A stretch of 64,000 nt of DNA from Bradyrhizobium sp. CCGB12 (GTDB taxonomy: Bacteria; Pseudomonadota; Alphaproteobacteria; Rhizobiales; Xanthobacteraceae): NCBI RefSeq assembly GCF_024199845.1, contig NZ_JANADO010000001.1, positions 5,022,001-5,086,000 on the forward strand, read 5' to 3'. The notes below the pieces were generated by a model that ran no database searches, had not been told where the DNA came from, and was given only the letters and a program-made list of their open reading frames with translations. This document shows, piece by piece, positions 16,384-25,500 of the stretch. Positions within the stretch are counted from its first letter, which is position 1. The number at the start of each line of letters is the position of its first letter. The position numbers and the translations under genes were made by a program.

Positions 16384-19300
16384 TTAGCACGGGCGGTCGC
16401 ATGACAATTCGGTGAGCAGTCCCTTGGCTTCCTTGAGATCGGGCGTATCGAACCCTTCAGTGAACCAGCTATAAATTCCTGCGAGAAGATTTCGACGAGT
16501 GTCGGTGAAGCGTCCCTCTTCATGCCACAATCGCGCGAGACTGATGGCAGCCCGCAATTCGAAAGACTTGGCATTCTGGTCACGGGCGATTGCAAGCGCC
16601 GCCTGGAAGTGGCCCTCCACCTCGGCCGGCGAGGCGCCCTGCATGCGCCGGAGCTCGCCCTCTATTCGCCTGAGCTCCGCCTCCCAAGTGTGTTCGTCGA
16701 TACGCGCTACCAAATCCTTGGCTTCCGCGAGTGCGGCCAAGCCTTCTTCGGTGCGCCCCTGCTTCAGGGAGGTCGCGGCCAGCATGCACAGGTATCGATT
16801 CTGCCACCAACTGACACCGATGGCCAGGCGTTCCTTTGAATTCTGTTGCATCAGCGCGAGACCCTCCGCGCCGGCTCCTGCTTCAGCTATCGCCCAGCCC
16901 CTCAGGATCAGTCCGCTGAACCGGAAGTAGCGCAGGTTGTGCTGATCGGCGAGTTCGATAATCGCGTCGGCATGAGCGCGCACGGCGCCTGAGTCGAAAA
17001 GTAGTTCGTCAAGTCCAGCTCCGCTATAAATCTTCACGTGGGTGTTGAGAGTGGCCTGGTTTAAGTCGGACGCGTATTCGAACGCTTTTCCTTGCCACGT
17101 TCGCGCCTGCTCCGGATACCCTAGAATCCAGCAAATGACGGGCAGATATGCGATCGCATAAAATTTCGGATCATGGATGTAATGCACTGGCGGCGGGCGA
17201 TGCCGGCTCGAATCATAGATCCGGAGGATCGTCTCGAACGCGGATCGGGCCTCGTCGAACGCCCCGAAGTGCATGGCGTTCAGCCCGGCTAATCGGTGAC
17301 TCACCAGCTCAAGCGCTTCATCGGCCATTTGCTTGGATGTGCGTCGTGCCTCGTCGGCTAGTTGCCGCATCAAGTAGTGATCGCCCCGCACGCCGTGAAA
17401 GGCCCACTGACCGCTGAGAGTTGCGAACAGGGCGCCCGCGTCCCTGAGTCGTTCTCCTAAAAGGCGTGCGCGGCTAAAGGCTACACCTGTTTCCGGAGCC
17501 GCGTAGCCGTAGACGGCGATCAGCGGCGTGCCGATCGTGCTCTGTACGTTGAGCTCCTGCCGATCACGCTCAGGACTCTCCGGAAGCATTTTCAGCGACT
17601 CGAGCGCGCGAGATAGATGCCTAATCGCCTCCAGATTGGCGGAGCGCTCGGCGCTTTGTCTTCCCGCCTTGAGCCAATAGCCGGCGGCATGGTTCGGTTT
17701 CTCCGCTTCGGAAAAGTGGTGTCCCAACACCTCCGGTTCGCGAGCCACCCGATCCGCAAAGCGCTCTTCGAGCACCTTCGCGATCCGCGCGTGAAATTGC
17801 TGTCGCGTTCGGCGCAACATGGTCCCATAAGCAGCATCTTGCACGAGTGCATGCTTGAACAGGTAGGATGCCTCGGGCGCCGTACCGCGGCTGAAGACCA
17901 GCCCCGTTGCGGTGAGTTGGCTTACACCGGCGCGCAAATCCGGCTCCTTTAGCGACGACACCGCAGCCAGCAGTTCATAGGAGAACTCTCGCCCAATAGT
18001 CGCACCGATCTGGGCAAGCTCCTTTGCCGGGCCGAGCCGGTCGAGGCGAGCCATGAGCGATGCGTGCAGGGTAGCGGGAATAGTGTGCGAGGGCGTCGTG
18101 GACAGTGTACTTGCCGCTTCGGGTCCGTGGACGCCGGCTTCGACCACGGCCTTCGTTAACTCCTCGACAAAGAGCGGCACGCCATCCGTGCGTTCCGCAA
18201 TTTCATTGACTATTTCCGGCGGCATTTCCCTGTTGCCCGCGATCGTTTCGATCAGCGCAGAGACATTGTTCTGATCGAGCCGCCCCAATGCCATCATAGT
18301 GACGTGCGGCTGGCCGACCCAGGGTGGGTCGAACTCGGGCCGGAAGGTCATGAGCAGCAGCGCCGGTAATCGGCGGACAAGCTCAACTGTCCGATCCATC
18401 ACCTCGAGGCTCGTCGGATCGCTCCAATGCATATCCTCGAAGATTTGCAACACAGGCTGCTGCTTAGACAGACCGTTGAGCTGTCGCAGAAGCGCGTCAA
18501 TCGTCTTCTGCTTACGCTGTGGTGGGCTAAGGCGGAGCTCCGGATACCCTCCGATATCGGGTAACAACAGCAAGTCGGCAATGAGTCGGTTGTCTTCTGC
18601 CGCAGTCGTTGCACGCGAGAGCAGAGCATCGAGCTTTTCTGCTCGTGTCCGCGCGTCATCGTCACGCTGGAATGCGGCGGCTCGTTCGAGCTGATGGATG
18701 AGCGGAAAGAATGCGCTATCCGTGTGATGAGGCGAACAAAAATAGCGCAATCGGGTGTGTGGTTCCTTGCCAATCCGTCCGAGAAGCGCGGCTGCTACGC
18801 GCGATTTGCCGATTCCTGCTTCGCCAGATATCAGCACAACTTGGCCGCTGCCGCCCTTCGCCCTCTCCCATCGACGAAGCAGTAGTTCCATCTCCTCATC
18901 GCGACCGACGAGCGGCGTAAGGTCCGTCGCGTGAAGGGCCTCGAATCGACTGTCAACGGCGCTCAATCCATCGACTCGGTATGCATGGACAGGTTGGGCA
19001 AATCCTTTGACCTGCACTTTTCCCAGGTCGCGGTATTCGAACAAATTTCCGAGAAGCAGGCGTGTCTGAAGGCCAATCACGACAGCGTCAGGCTCTGCCA
19101 AGGCTTGCAGTCGAGCGGCCAGATTTGGCGTTTCGCCAACAATCCCGCGCTCTTGCACCTCACCGGCCCCGATCAGATCTCCGATGACCACGAGTCCAGT
19201 TGCGATGCCGATCCGCACTTGAAGCCGGCGAGGTGATTGGAGCTGGCCGACCGCCTCGACCAAGGCTAGGCCACTCCGCACGGCTCGTTCCGCATCATCC

Positions 19301-19731
19301 TCGTGCGCCTGCGGGTAACCAAAGTAAATCAAGACGCCATCGCCCATGTACTTCGCGACATAGCCGCCCAAACCGCTGACTGCTTCTGCAACACACCTAT
19401 GATACGCGTTGATCACGTCATGGAGGTCTTCAGGGTCGAGCTGGGTCGCGAGGATAGTAGAGCCGACAAGATCGCTGAACATCACTGTGACTTGCCGGCG
19501 CTCCGCCGAGGATGTTAACGGCACGATTGCTTGCGGCGGCGGCGTTGCGGGTATCTCTACCGATGCGATGGATATACCGGCCTTCAGCTGGTTGCCGCAT
19601 TTTCCGCAGAACTTCGCGTGTGGAGGATTCGAGTGGTTGCAAGACGGACATGCAACGGGCAAAGAGGCACCGCACTCAATGCAGAACTTACAGCCGTCCG
19701 GAACGACCGCTTTGCAGGTCGAACACTCCAT
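16384..19731 (-). CDS. Adenylate/guanylate cyclase with zinc ribbons, AAA ATPase and TPR-like region
   Basis: 1115 residues. Two zinc ribbons open the protein (Cys 3, 6, 17, 20 and 28, 31, 42, 45). A class III cyclase domain follows: VMFSDLVGST with metal-binding Asp87, and KYMGDGVLIYFGYPQAHEDD with Asp131. Then comes an AAA_16/NTPase module (LVGRDEEMELL, Walker A ISGEAGIGKSRVA near 300, ILQIFEDMHWSDPTS-like Walker B region). About 500 residues of helical TPR-like repeats end the protein. This layout is a known soluble cyclase type in rhizobia, thought to make cAMP or cGMP in response to an unknown signal sensed by the ATPase/TPR part. Both catalytic metal ligands are present, so activity is plausible. 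It is transcribed alone on the minus strand. Confidence 0.93.
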   Translation of the reverse strand: MECSTCKAVVPDGCKFCIECGASLPVACPSCNHSNPPHAKFCGKCGNQLKAGISIASVEIPATPPPQAIVPLTSSAERRQVTVMFSDLVGSTILATQLDPEDLHDVINAYHRCVAEAVSGLGGYVAKYMGDGVLIYFGYPQAHEDDAERAVRSGLALVEAVGQLQSPRRLQVRIGIATGLVVIGDLIGAGEVQERGIVGETPNLAARLQALAEPDAVVIGLQTRLLLGNLFEYRDLGKVQVKGFAQPVHAYRVDGLSAVDSRFEALHATDLTPLVGRDEEMELLLRRWERAKGGSGQVVLISGEAGIGKSRVAAALLGRIGKEPHTRLRYFCSPHHTDSAFFPLIHQLERAAAFQRDDDARTRAEKLDALLSRATTAAEDNRLIADLLLLPDIGGYPELRLSPPQRKQKTIDALLRQLNGLSKQQPVLQIFEDMHWSDPTSLEVMDRTVELVRRLPALLLMTFRPEFDPPWVGQPHVTMMALGRLDQNNVSALIETIAGNREMPPEIVNEIAERTDGVPLFVEELTKAVVEAGVHGPEAASTLSTTPSHTIPATLHASLMARLDRLGPAKELAQIGATIGREFSYELLAAVSSLKEPDLRAGVSQLTATGLVFSRGTAPEASYLFKHALVQDAAYGTMLRRTRQQFHARIAKVLEERFADRVAREPEVLGHHFSEAEKPNHAAGYWLKAGRQSAERSANLEAIRHLSRALESLKMLPESPERDRQELNVQSTIGTPLIAVYGYAAPETGVAFSRARLLGERLRDAGALFATLSGQWAFHGVRGDHYLMRQLADEARRTSKQMADEALELVSHRLAGLNAMHFGAFDEARSAFETILRIYDSSRHRPPPVHYIHDPKFYAIAYLPVICWILGYPEQARTWQGKAFEYASDLNQATLNTHVKIYSGAGLDELLFDSGAVRAHADAIIELADQHNLRYFRFSGLILRGWAIAEAGAGAEGLALMQQNSKERLAIGVSWWQNRYLCMLAATSLKQGRTEEGLAALAEAKDLVARIDEHTWEAELRRIEGELRRMQGASPAEVEGHFQAALAIARDQNAKSFELRAAISLARLWHEEGRFTDTRRNLLAGIYSWFTEGFDTPDLKEAKGLLTELSCDRPC

Positions 19732-19932
19732 ACGACACCTAATTCAGATTTGGCCGGTCGCGAGCCTGAGAGGGCGGCACTGACAGAGCGCTCCGATCGG
19801 GGAACTCCTGCAAGGCGGCCGCCAAATCTGATTCAACTGCGCGGCAAGTCGGCTCCACGCCGGCGCCCCAGCTCTCTTGCCCGCAAATACCCGCGTGCCG
19901 GGCGCCGCCCCGCTGCTTACGACGCGAAACTT

Positions 19933-20373
19933 TCAGTTAAAGGTATGCAACCTCAGCTTGAGCGAGCCATCAGCCTGGCGCTCGAAGACGTGTGTAGCAA
20001 TGCCGCCGAGAGCCTGCGGCGCGCCGTCCGCTCCCTTACCCTTGGCACTCCAGTTCGCTGTTGCATAAACGATCTTATCATCCCCACCAGCGTCGATAAT
20101 ATCCAGTGTGTGGTTGGTAACACCGTTTGCAAAGAAACCGGCGAAGAACTTCTCGATTTCAGCGGGCCCAGACACGACCGCGTGGGTCGGCGGCAGAATC
20201 TTGGCGCTCGGGAGGTACGCGGAAGCAACGGCCTTAGCGTCCCCCTTGTTGAAGGCTGCGTTGAATGCCTCGTAAGCCGCGGCAACATCGCTCTTGAGAT
20301 CGGCCGCGTGCGACCCAATCGGATTGGCCATCATCACGCAGCAGATTAGCGCAAATACCTGAGCAAGGCGCAT
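19933..20373 (-). CDS. Secreted NTF2-like (SnoaL/DUF4440-type) protein
   Basis: 146 residues, with GAGGGAGGG just upstream of the ATG. Residues 1-23 are a Sec signal peptide (MRLAQVFALICCVMMANPIG, cleavage at SHA-A). The mature part is a cystatin/NTF2-like fold: helical AAYEAFNAAFNKGDAKAVAS, then PSAKILPPTHAVVSGPAEIE and a run of strands (DKIVYATANWSAKG, THVFERQADGSLKLRLH). These small domains bind ligands or act as polyketide-cyclase/isomerase-like enzymes; nothing here identifies the substrate. The gene is monocistronic. Confidence 0.82.
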   Translation of the reverse strand: MRLAQVFALICCVMMANPIGSHAADLKSDVAAAYEAFNAAFNKGDAKAVASAYLPSAKILPPTHAVVSGPAEIEKFFAGFFANGVTNHTLDIIDAGGDDKIVYATANWSAKGKGADGAPQALGGIATHVFERQADGSLKLRLHTFN

Positions 20374-21118
20374 GGAACCCTCCCTCGGTCGGCTTTAGAG
20401 CCTATCGAGTCGCACCCAAAACGGTCCATCCGGGAAAATACGGGACGCCTTCAGCGCTTTAGCACTGGTTAGGCTCCAAGTCCGACACGCTGAGAACCGG
20501 CGATCGCCGTTCGCAAGGCCCCCGCCGGAGAAGGTCGGAGCTATTTTCGAACGATAGCTTAAGACAGCACGTATCCTATGTTGAGGAGCTTTCCTTTGGA
20601 GTAGGCCCTTCGACTGCGAACAAAATTGGCGGCGACGACGGCGGCGTCGGAAAAGTTAAGGTCTATTCAGCCGCGATACGAGCGGCACATGAGGGACCAA
20701 GCTACCTCAGCCGGCAGGATCAAAAAATAACCACAGGTTTTTCGCGAATTGAGGCCGCCACCAAGGCAACCCCTTATCTTCCAATGTTTGCTATGTCTCC
20801 GATAGTGATGCTTTGGACGGCTCCATGGGCCATCAGCCACGCCGGACTTTTCGCCAACGTCCGCTATGTGGCCATAACTATCAATCCATGCATGTGCGGA
20901 TGTGGCCCCCTTGCCGAAGGTGTCTCTGTTCATCGGAATGTCGGTTCATAGAGGTAGAGCGGACATCGCTTCGGCGTCGGCGGCTTGTGGACCCAAAGGA
21001 GACGCGGTTTCCTAAAGACGGAGACAGGCTGTCATTCGGCGTCCAATCTTTGCCGATTGACACGACCTTTAGTGGCAATTGAGTGCTAAATTACCTGCCG
21101 TCAAAGTCCGGACAACCT
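20374..21118. other. Gene-free stretch
   Basis: Nearly 750 bases without a convincing gene. Short frames on both strands overlap each other, are rich in Arg/Cys/Ser and lack ribosome binding sites. The part just before 20400 holds the promoter of the NTF2-like gene; nothing else is recognised. Confidence 0.4.
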
Positions 21119-21361
21119 TCAAACGAACGTCACGCCGATTCTGAAGGGGGCTCGCCAGACCACGCGACAGGGCAATTTGAGAGCAGAGCCCAATATGATC
21201 AATGCGAAGGCGACAGGTATTCGGCCAGTCGATTCCTGAAGTTGCAGCGCTGCACCCGACGTCGAGATATTGCGGATCATGCAAGGGATTTTATCGCGCC
21301 TATACTCGATCTGCACTGGCATTGCCACTCGGAAGCGTGGTGCACGCCGGGTCTCTACCAT
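21119..21361 (-). CDS. PilZ domain protein (c-di-GMP receptor candidate)
   Basis: 80 residues that are essentially one PilZ domain. The N-terminal RRAPRFRVAMPVQIEY supplies the Arg-rich (RxxxR-like) loop, and MIRNISTSGAALQL matches the (D/N)xSxxGxx motif, followed by the beta-barrel strands (LPCRVVWRAPFRIGVTFV). PilZ domains bind cyclic di-GMP. GGAG lies 7 bases before the ATG. The gene starts 17 bases after the preceding small gene, so it is the last of a three-gene operon (22049 to 21119) that begins about 540 bases beyond the end of the giant RTX gene. A link to control of attachment is inferred from context. Confidence 0.87.
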   Translation of the reverse strand: MVETRRAPRFRVAMPVQIEYRRDKIPCMIRNISTSGAALQLQESTGRIPVAFALIILGSALKLPCRVVWRAPFRIGVTFV

Positions 21362-21378
21362 TGGCTCCAGGGTCCAAT

Positions 21379-21645
21379 TCAGCCCCTAAAATGATCCGTA
21401 TTCCTCGCGCTTTGATTTATCCAAAGCAGTGCCGCACGGCTATCCAACCAGAGAAGCTGGTCGTCCTCCCCTTCACCAAGAGTCATGTGCAACAGAAATG
21501 AATTCTCGTCGTATCGAAATAGCGTGTCGCGCGCCTGACACTCAGTCAAGGTCTGGACATCGAGAAAGGAATACTGATGCGTTGCGACTAGCCTCATGTC
21601 CCGGACCCTTTCAACCAGGTCATCTTCCAAACAGATCGGCGTCAT
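21379..21645 (-). CDS. Hypothetical protein, middle gene of PilZ operon (88 aa)
   Basis: A soluble acidic protein: TPICLEDDLVERVRDMRLVA, then SFLDVQTLTECQARDTLFRY and LLHMTLGEGEDDQLLWLDSR. Its ATG overlaps the stop of the upstream gene (4-base overlap at 21642-21645), and PilZ follows 17 bases later, so the three are almost certainly co-transcribed. No domain was recognised. The operon setting suggests a role in the same signalling process. Confidence 0.68.
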   Translation of the reverse strand: MTPICLEDDLVERVRDMRLVATHQYSFLDVQTLTECQARDTLFRYDENSFLLHMTLGEGEDDQLLWLDSRAALLWINQSARNTDHFRG

Positions 21646-22049
21646 CGCCGGGAACGGCGCAGCGTTAGGTATTTGTCGCTCCGGTGCTGAACCAGGTAAC
21701 GGGCTTCCTCTACAGAAGTGGCCAGGTCTTCCGCGTGGCGAGCAAGCTGACGGATATTCGGATCATCTGCGAAATCGCGGAGAATGTTCCGAACGCACTG
21801 ATTGGCAAGATCGAGAATCCATAGAGCGCGACGCATGTCATCTCGGGTGCGCAGGTTCTCTCCGTCCAACTCCGACAATACATTTGTGAGTCCATTTAGC
21901 CGAACGACAGCGACATGCGGCGCGGGGCGCGGGAAATTCATGATGTCGGACTCATTGTCCTCAAAAAATTCAAATATGCGTCGAGTATTATGATAAACAT
22001 TAAATAGATTCTTAAAGATGTTTAGAGAATTGCTATCTATTTTTTGCAC
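21642..22049 (-). CDS. Hypothetical helical protein, first gene of PilZ operon (135 aa or about 99 aa)
   Basis: The long form starts at a GTG at 22049 without a ribosome binding site. Its first 36 codons are strikingly A/T-rich compared with the rest, so this part may instead be promoter or leader, with the true start at the ATG at 21941 (NFPRPAPHVAVVRLNGLTNV). The core is all-helical: SELDGENLRTRDDMRRALWI, LANQCVRNILRDFADD, LARHAEDLATSVEEARYLVQ. No known family was recognised. It overlaps the next gene by 4 bases. Confidence 0.65.
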   Translation of the reverse strand: MQKIDSNSLNIFKNLFNVYHNTRRIFEFFEDNESDIMNFPRPAPHVAVVRLNGLTNVLSELDGENLRTRDDMRRALWILDLANQCVRNILRDFADDPNIRQLARHAEDLATSVEEARYLVQHRSDKYLTLRRSRR

Positions 22050-22590
22050 ATACGATTCTGACCGAAAGTCGTGGCAGATCCCGCCCTGAACCGACCAGAT
22101 CGGCTGGCTCCGCCAGCGTCCCCCGGTAGCCCTTAGCGGACCTCAGACCACCGAGTTGCCCCTGAGGTAGCGCACAGGCTCGTTGACAGCTCGCTAAGCT
22201 GCGCCATATCCCGTCAATGGCGGCGCGTGATTGTACTCCGCTGAAGTCGAGCTACCGCAGGAAGGCGGCGTACACAACCGGCCACGTAGCCATTAAAACC
22301 CGGGATCACCTCTGACAACCCATAAGCCTATTGCGCGCGCCTCATCCTTCAGCGCTCGACTTGAGCGCCGAACGCGGGATACTTTGCTACCGCGCAGGCC
22401 AATCGCATTCGGCCGTAAAAGGCCGCGCATTCCTGTGCATCTGCCGGCTTGGCCGCCCATACAAAGCAGCAAAAAGAACTCGGCAAGAGCGATGCATCTC
22501 AATTCCCAGAACCGGATTGAGACAACACGAACACAAGCTCAACCTTGAGCGGCAAGCGAATTTCGACGCGTATTCACGAATGTTGCACCG
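22050..22590. other. Gene-free stretch between giant RTX gene and PilZ operon
   Basis: About 540 bases downstream of the RTX stop and upstream of the PilZ operon. No terminator hairpin with a T-tract was recognised directly after the RTX stop. A minus-strand frame at 22293-22502 starts with a hydrophobic run but has a TTG start and no ribosome binding site, and is not called. The A/T-rich segment at about 21950-22060 may hold the operon's promoter. Confidence 0.4.
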
Positions 22591-25500
22591 TTAGATGTGG
22601 AGGAGAAAGTCCTGACTGGTCAGTGTATTCGCAGTTACATTGCTCAAAACAATTTCCATATCCGCCGCCCCCTGATTCTGCGCTACGGTCGAACTGTTGA
22701 CGTAGACGATCGTATTCGCGCCGCTCTGAATCCATCCGATACTATGCGCATCGATTTGGGCACTCCCGCTTAGCAAGCCCTGGACGCTCGTCACTCCCGC
22801 GATCGCCGTAGTATCGATGGTGTCTGCAGCATGAACGAAATCACTGATTGTATCGTGGTTTGCAATCGTAGAATCGGAAACCGCAGCGAAGACGAATTGG
22901 TCGCTTCCCGCTCCTCCTATCAAGGTATCGGCGCCTCCTCGTCCCTGGATCACGTCGTTTCCTGCCTGCCCATCTAATGTGTTGCTGCCGGCGTCGCCGA
23001 AAATGAAATCTGTGAAAGCCGAGCCCCTGACGGCATTCACGCCGACAAATGAATCTGTTCCGGTGCCTGCGAGATCCCCGGAGGCCGTCCCGTGGGAGTT
23101 ACCGGCGGCGAGGTCGACCGTCACCCCATCCAGCGCATTGTAGAACGCAATGCGGGTATTACCATTGCCGGTAATGGCATCATTGCCGTCCATTCCCTCG
23201 AACTCGTTGAGGGTGCCGAAATCGCCGGCATTTGCACCTGAGGTGCCAAAGTTGGTTGCGGTGAGAATATCGTCGAAGTTTGTGCCGCGGATCGCCTCGA
23301 TTGATCGGAGAGTGTCTGTTCCGATCGAAGCGTCGCCGGTCACCACGCCGGAAGCCATATCAACTTGGATACCTGACGTAGAACCGTCGTTGTTATAGAA
23401 GGCCCTGTCGAAACCAGCTTTACCGTCGATGAGGTCATTGCCGCCGCGACCGGCGAAATCCTCCGCTGTACCGTTGGGATTGTTGGAGCCGGTGATGGTG
23501 TCGGCAAATGATGACCCCGACACCGCGCCAACGCCGGAGAAAGTATCGGTGCCGACGGAGCCATCGCCGGTTACGGAGCCCGACGCGCCGCTGGTGGTGC
23601 TGGTCCAGCTGTTGAGACCGAAAATGATCGTCACCGGACCGGTCGCATTGGCGTAGGTCAGACGCGTGTTGCCATTGCCGGTGATGACATCGTCACCACC
23701 AAGCCCCTCGAACTGATTGAAGCTGCCGTTGTTGCCGACGTTGAGAGCGCCTGCGAGGCCGTAGCCCGTGGCCACATAGGTATCGGCAAGGGCGGTTCCC
23801 TGGATCGCTTCGATCGAACGCAGCGTGTCCGTGCCGATCGAGGAGTCACCGGTGGCGGTGCCAGTCGCCATGTCAATGGTGACACCGCCGGTCGAAAGGT
23901 AGATGTTGTTGTAGCTGGCAGTGTCAAAGCCGCCGCGACCGTCAATCGTGTCGTTGCCGCCAAGCCCGGTGAATGTCTCGTTGATGCCGCTACCGGACAA
24001 GGAATCAGTGAACATCGTGCCCATGACGGCATTGACGCCTGTGAACGTATCGCTTCCGACCGTGGAATTTCCGGCAGCAGTGCCGGTTGCTATGTCCACA
24101 ACAACGCCCGCGGTCGCATTGTTGAATCCGATGCGTGTGTTGCCGTTGCCCGTGATGATGTCGTTGCCGCCCTCGCCGGTGAACTCGTTGAAGGTGCCCA
24201 ATGATCCAGAGTTCGTGCTGGTGCTGCTAAACCCGGAGGCGTTGTAGGTATCGGCGAAATTGGTGCCGCGGACGGCTTCGATCGACACAAGTGTGTCGGT
24301 ACCAACACTGGAATCTCCTGTCAGGGTGCCAGCCGCGAGATTGACCGTGATCCCTGACGTGGTGGCCGGATCGTTATTGTAGTCGACGCGGTCGAAGCCG
24401 CCGCGGCCGTCGATCACGTCGTTATCAGCAAACCCGGCAAATACCTCGAGCGTGGCGAATCCGTTGTTGCTTCCGAAAAGGGTATCAGCGAGCGAAGAGC
24501 CCCAGACTGCAAGAATCCCCGAGCCAACAAAGGTGTCGTGACCGACGGTTCCATTTCCATCCGCGGTTCCGGCGGCGATATCGACGGTCACGCCGGCGGT
24601 GGCGCTCACATAGGAAACCCGCGTCAGGGCCGCGCCCAAAACGTTCACGGCGCTTAAAATGGTATCGTTGCCGCCGCGGCCCTCGAACTCGTTGAATCCG
24701 ATGGGTGTACCAGGAGTACCGGTGATCCCTACGAAGCCGGACGCATTGAATGTGTCCGCAAAATCGCTGCCAACCGCGCCTTCGATAGCCACTAGCGTGT
24801 CGGTCCCCACGCCCGGACCGGATGCCGTTCCTGCCGTAAGGCTCACGGAGATCCCACCGGTGGCATCGGTGTAGACAGCGCGGTCGAAATCGGCCCCGCC
24901 ATCGAGCAGATCGTTGCCGCCGAACCCCTGAAGCCGATCATTTCCTGCAAGACCGGAAATTGCATCCGCTTGACTCGTTCCGAGCAGCACATCCGAGCCT
25001 GAGGTCCCGTTAGTGCCGTTAGGAAAGACGAAGTCGCTTTGCTGGAGACTTGTTACACCTATCAGCGTCAGAGTATTTCCGCCGCCGAAATTGATGATGG
25101 TATTGCCGGCACTCACCGTCGATTTCGCTTGGACGTCTGCGAGCGTGAAGATGCCGGACATCCCTGTCAGGTCGATGGTGTCGCCCTGGGTACGGTCAAA
25201 GTCAGTGATGGTGTCTGCTCCGCCGCCATCGGCATAGACGAAAGTGTCAGAGCCGTTGCCGCCGGTCAGGGTATCGGCCCCGGCGCGGCCATCGATCCGG
25301 TCGTTGCCGTCCCTGCCGTCGAGTGCATTGGCGTTGGCGTCGCCGAGAATGACGTCGCCGAAAGTCGAGCCACGGACGGCGTTCACGTCGGCGAACGTGT
25401 CTGTCCCGACATCTGCGAGGTCACCAGCGACCGTCCCGTGGGAGTTGCCGGCGATGAGATCAACGGTCACCCCATTCTGGGCATTGTAGAATGCGATGCG

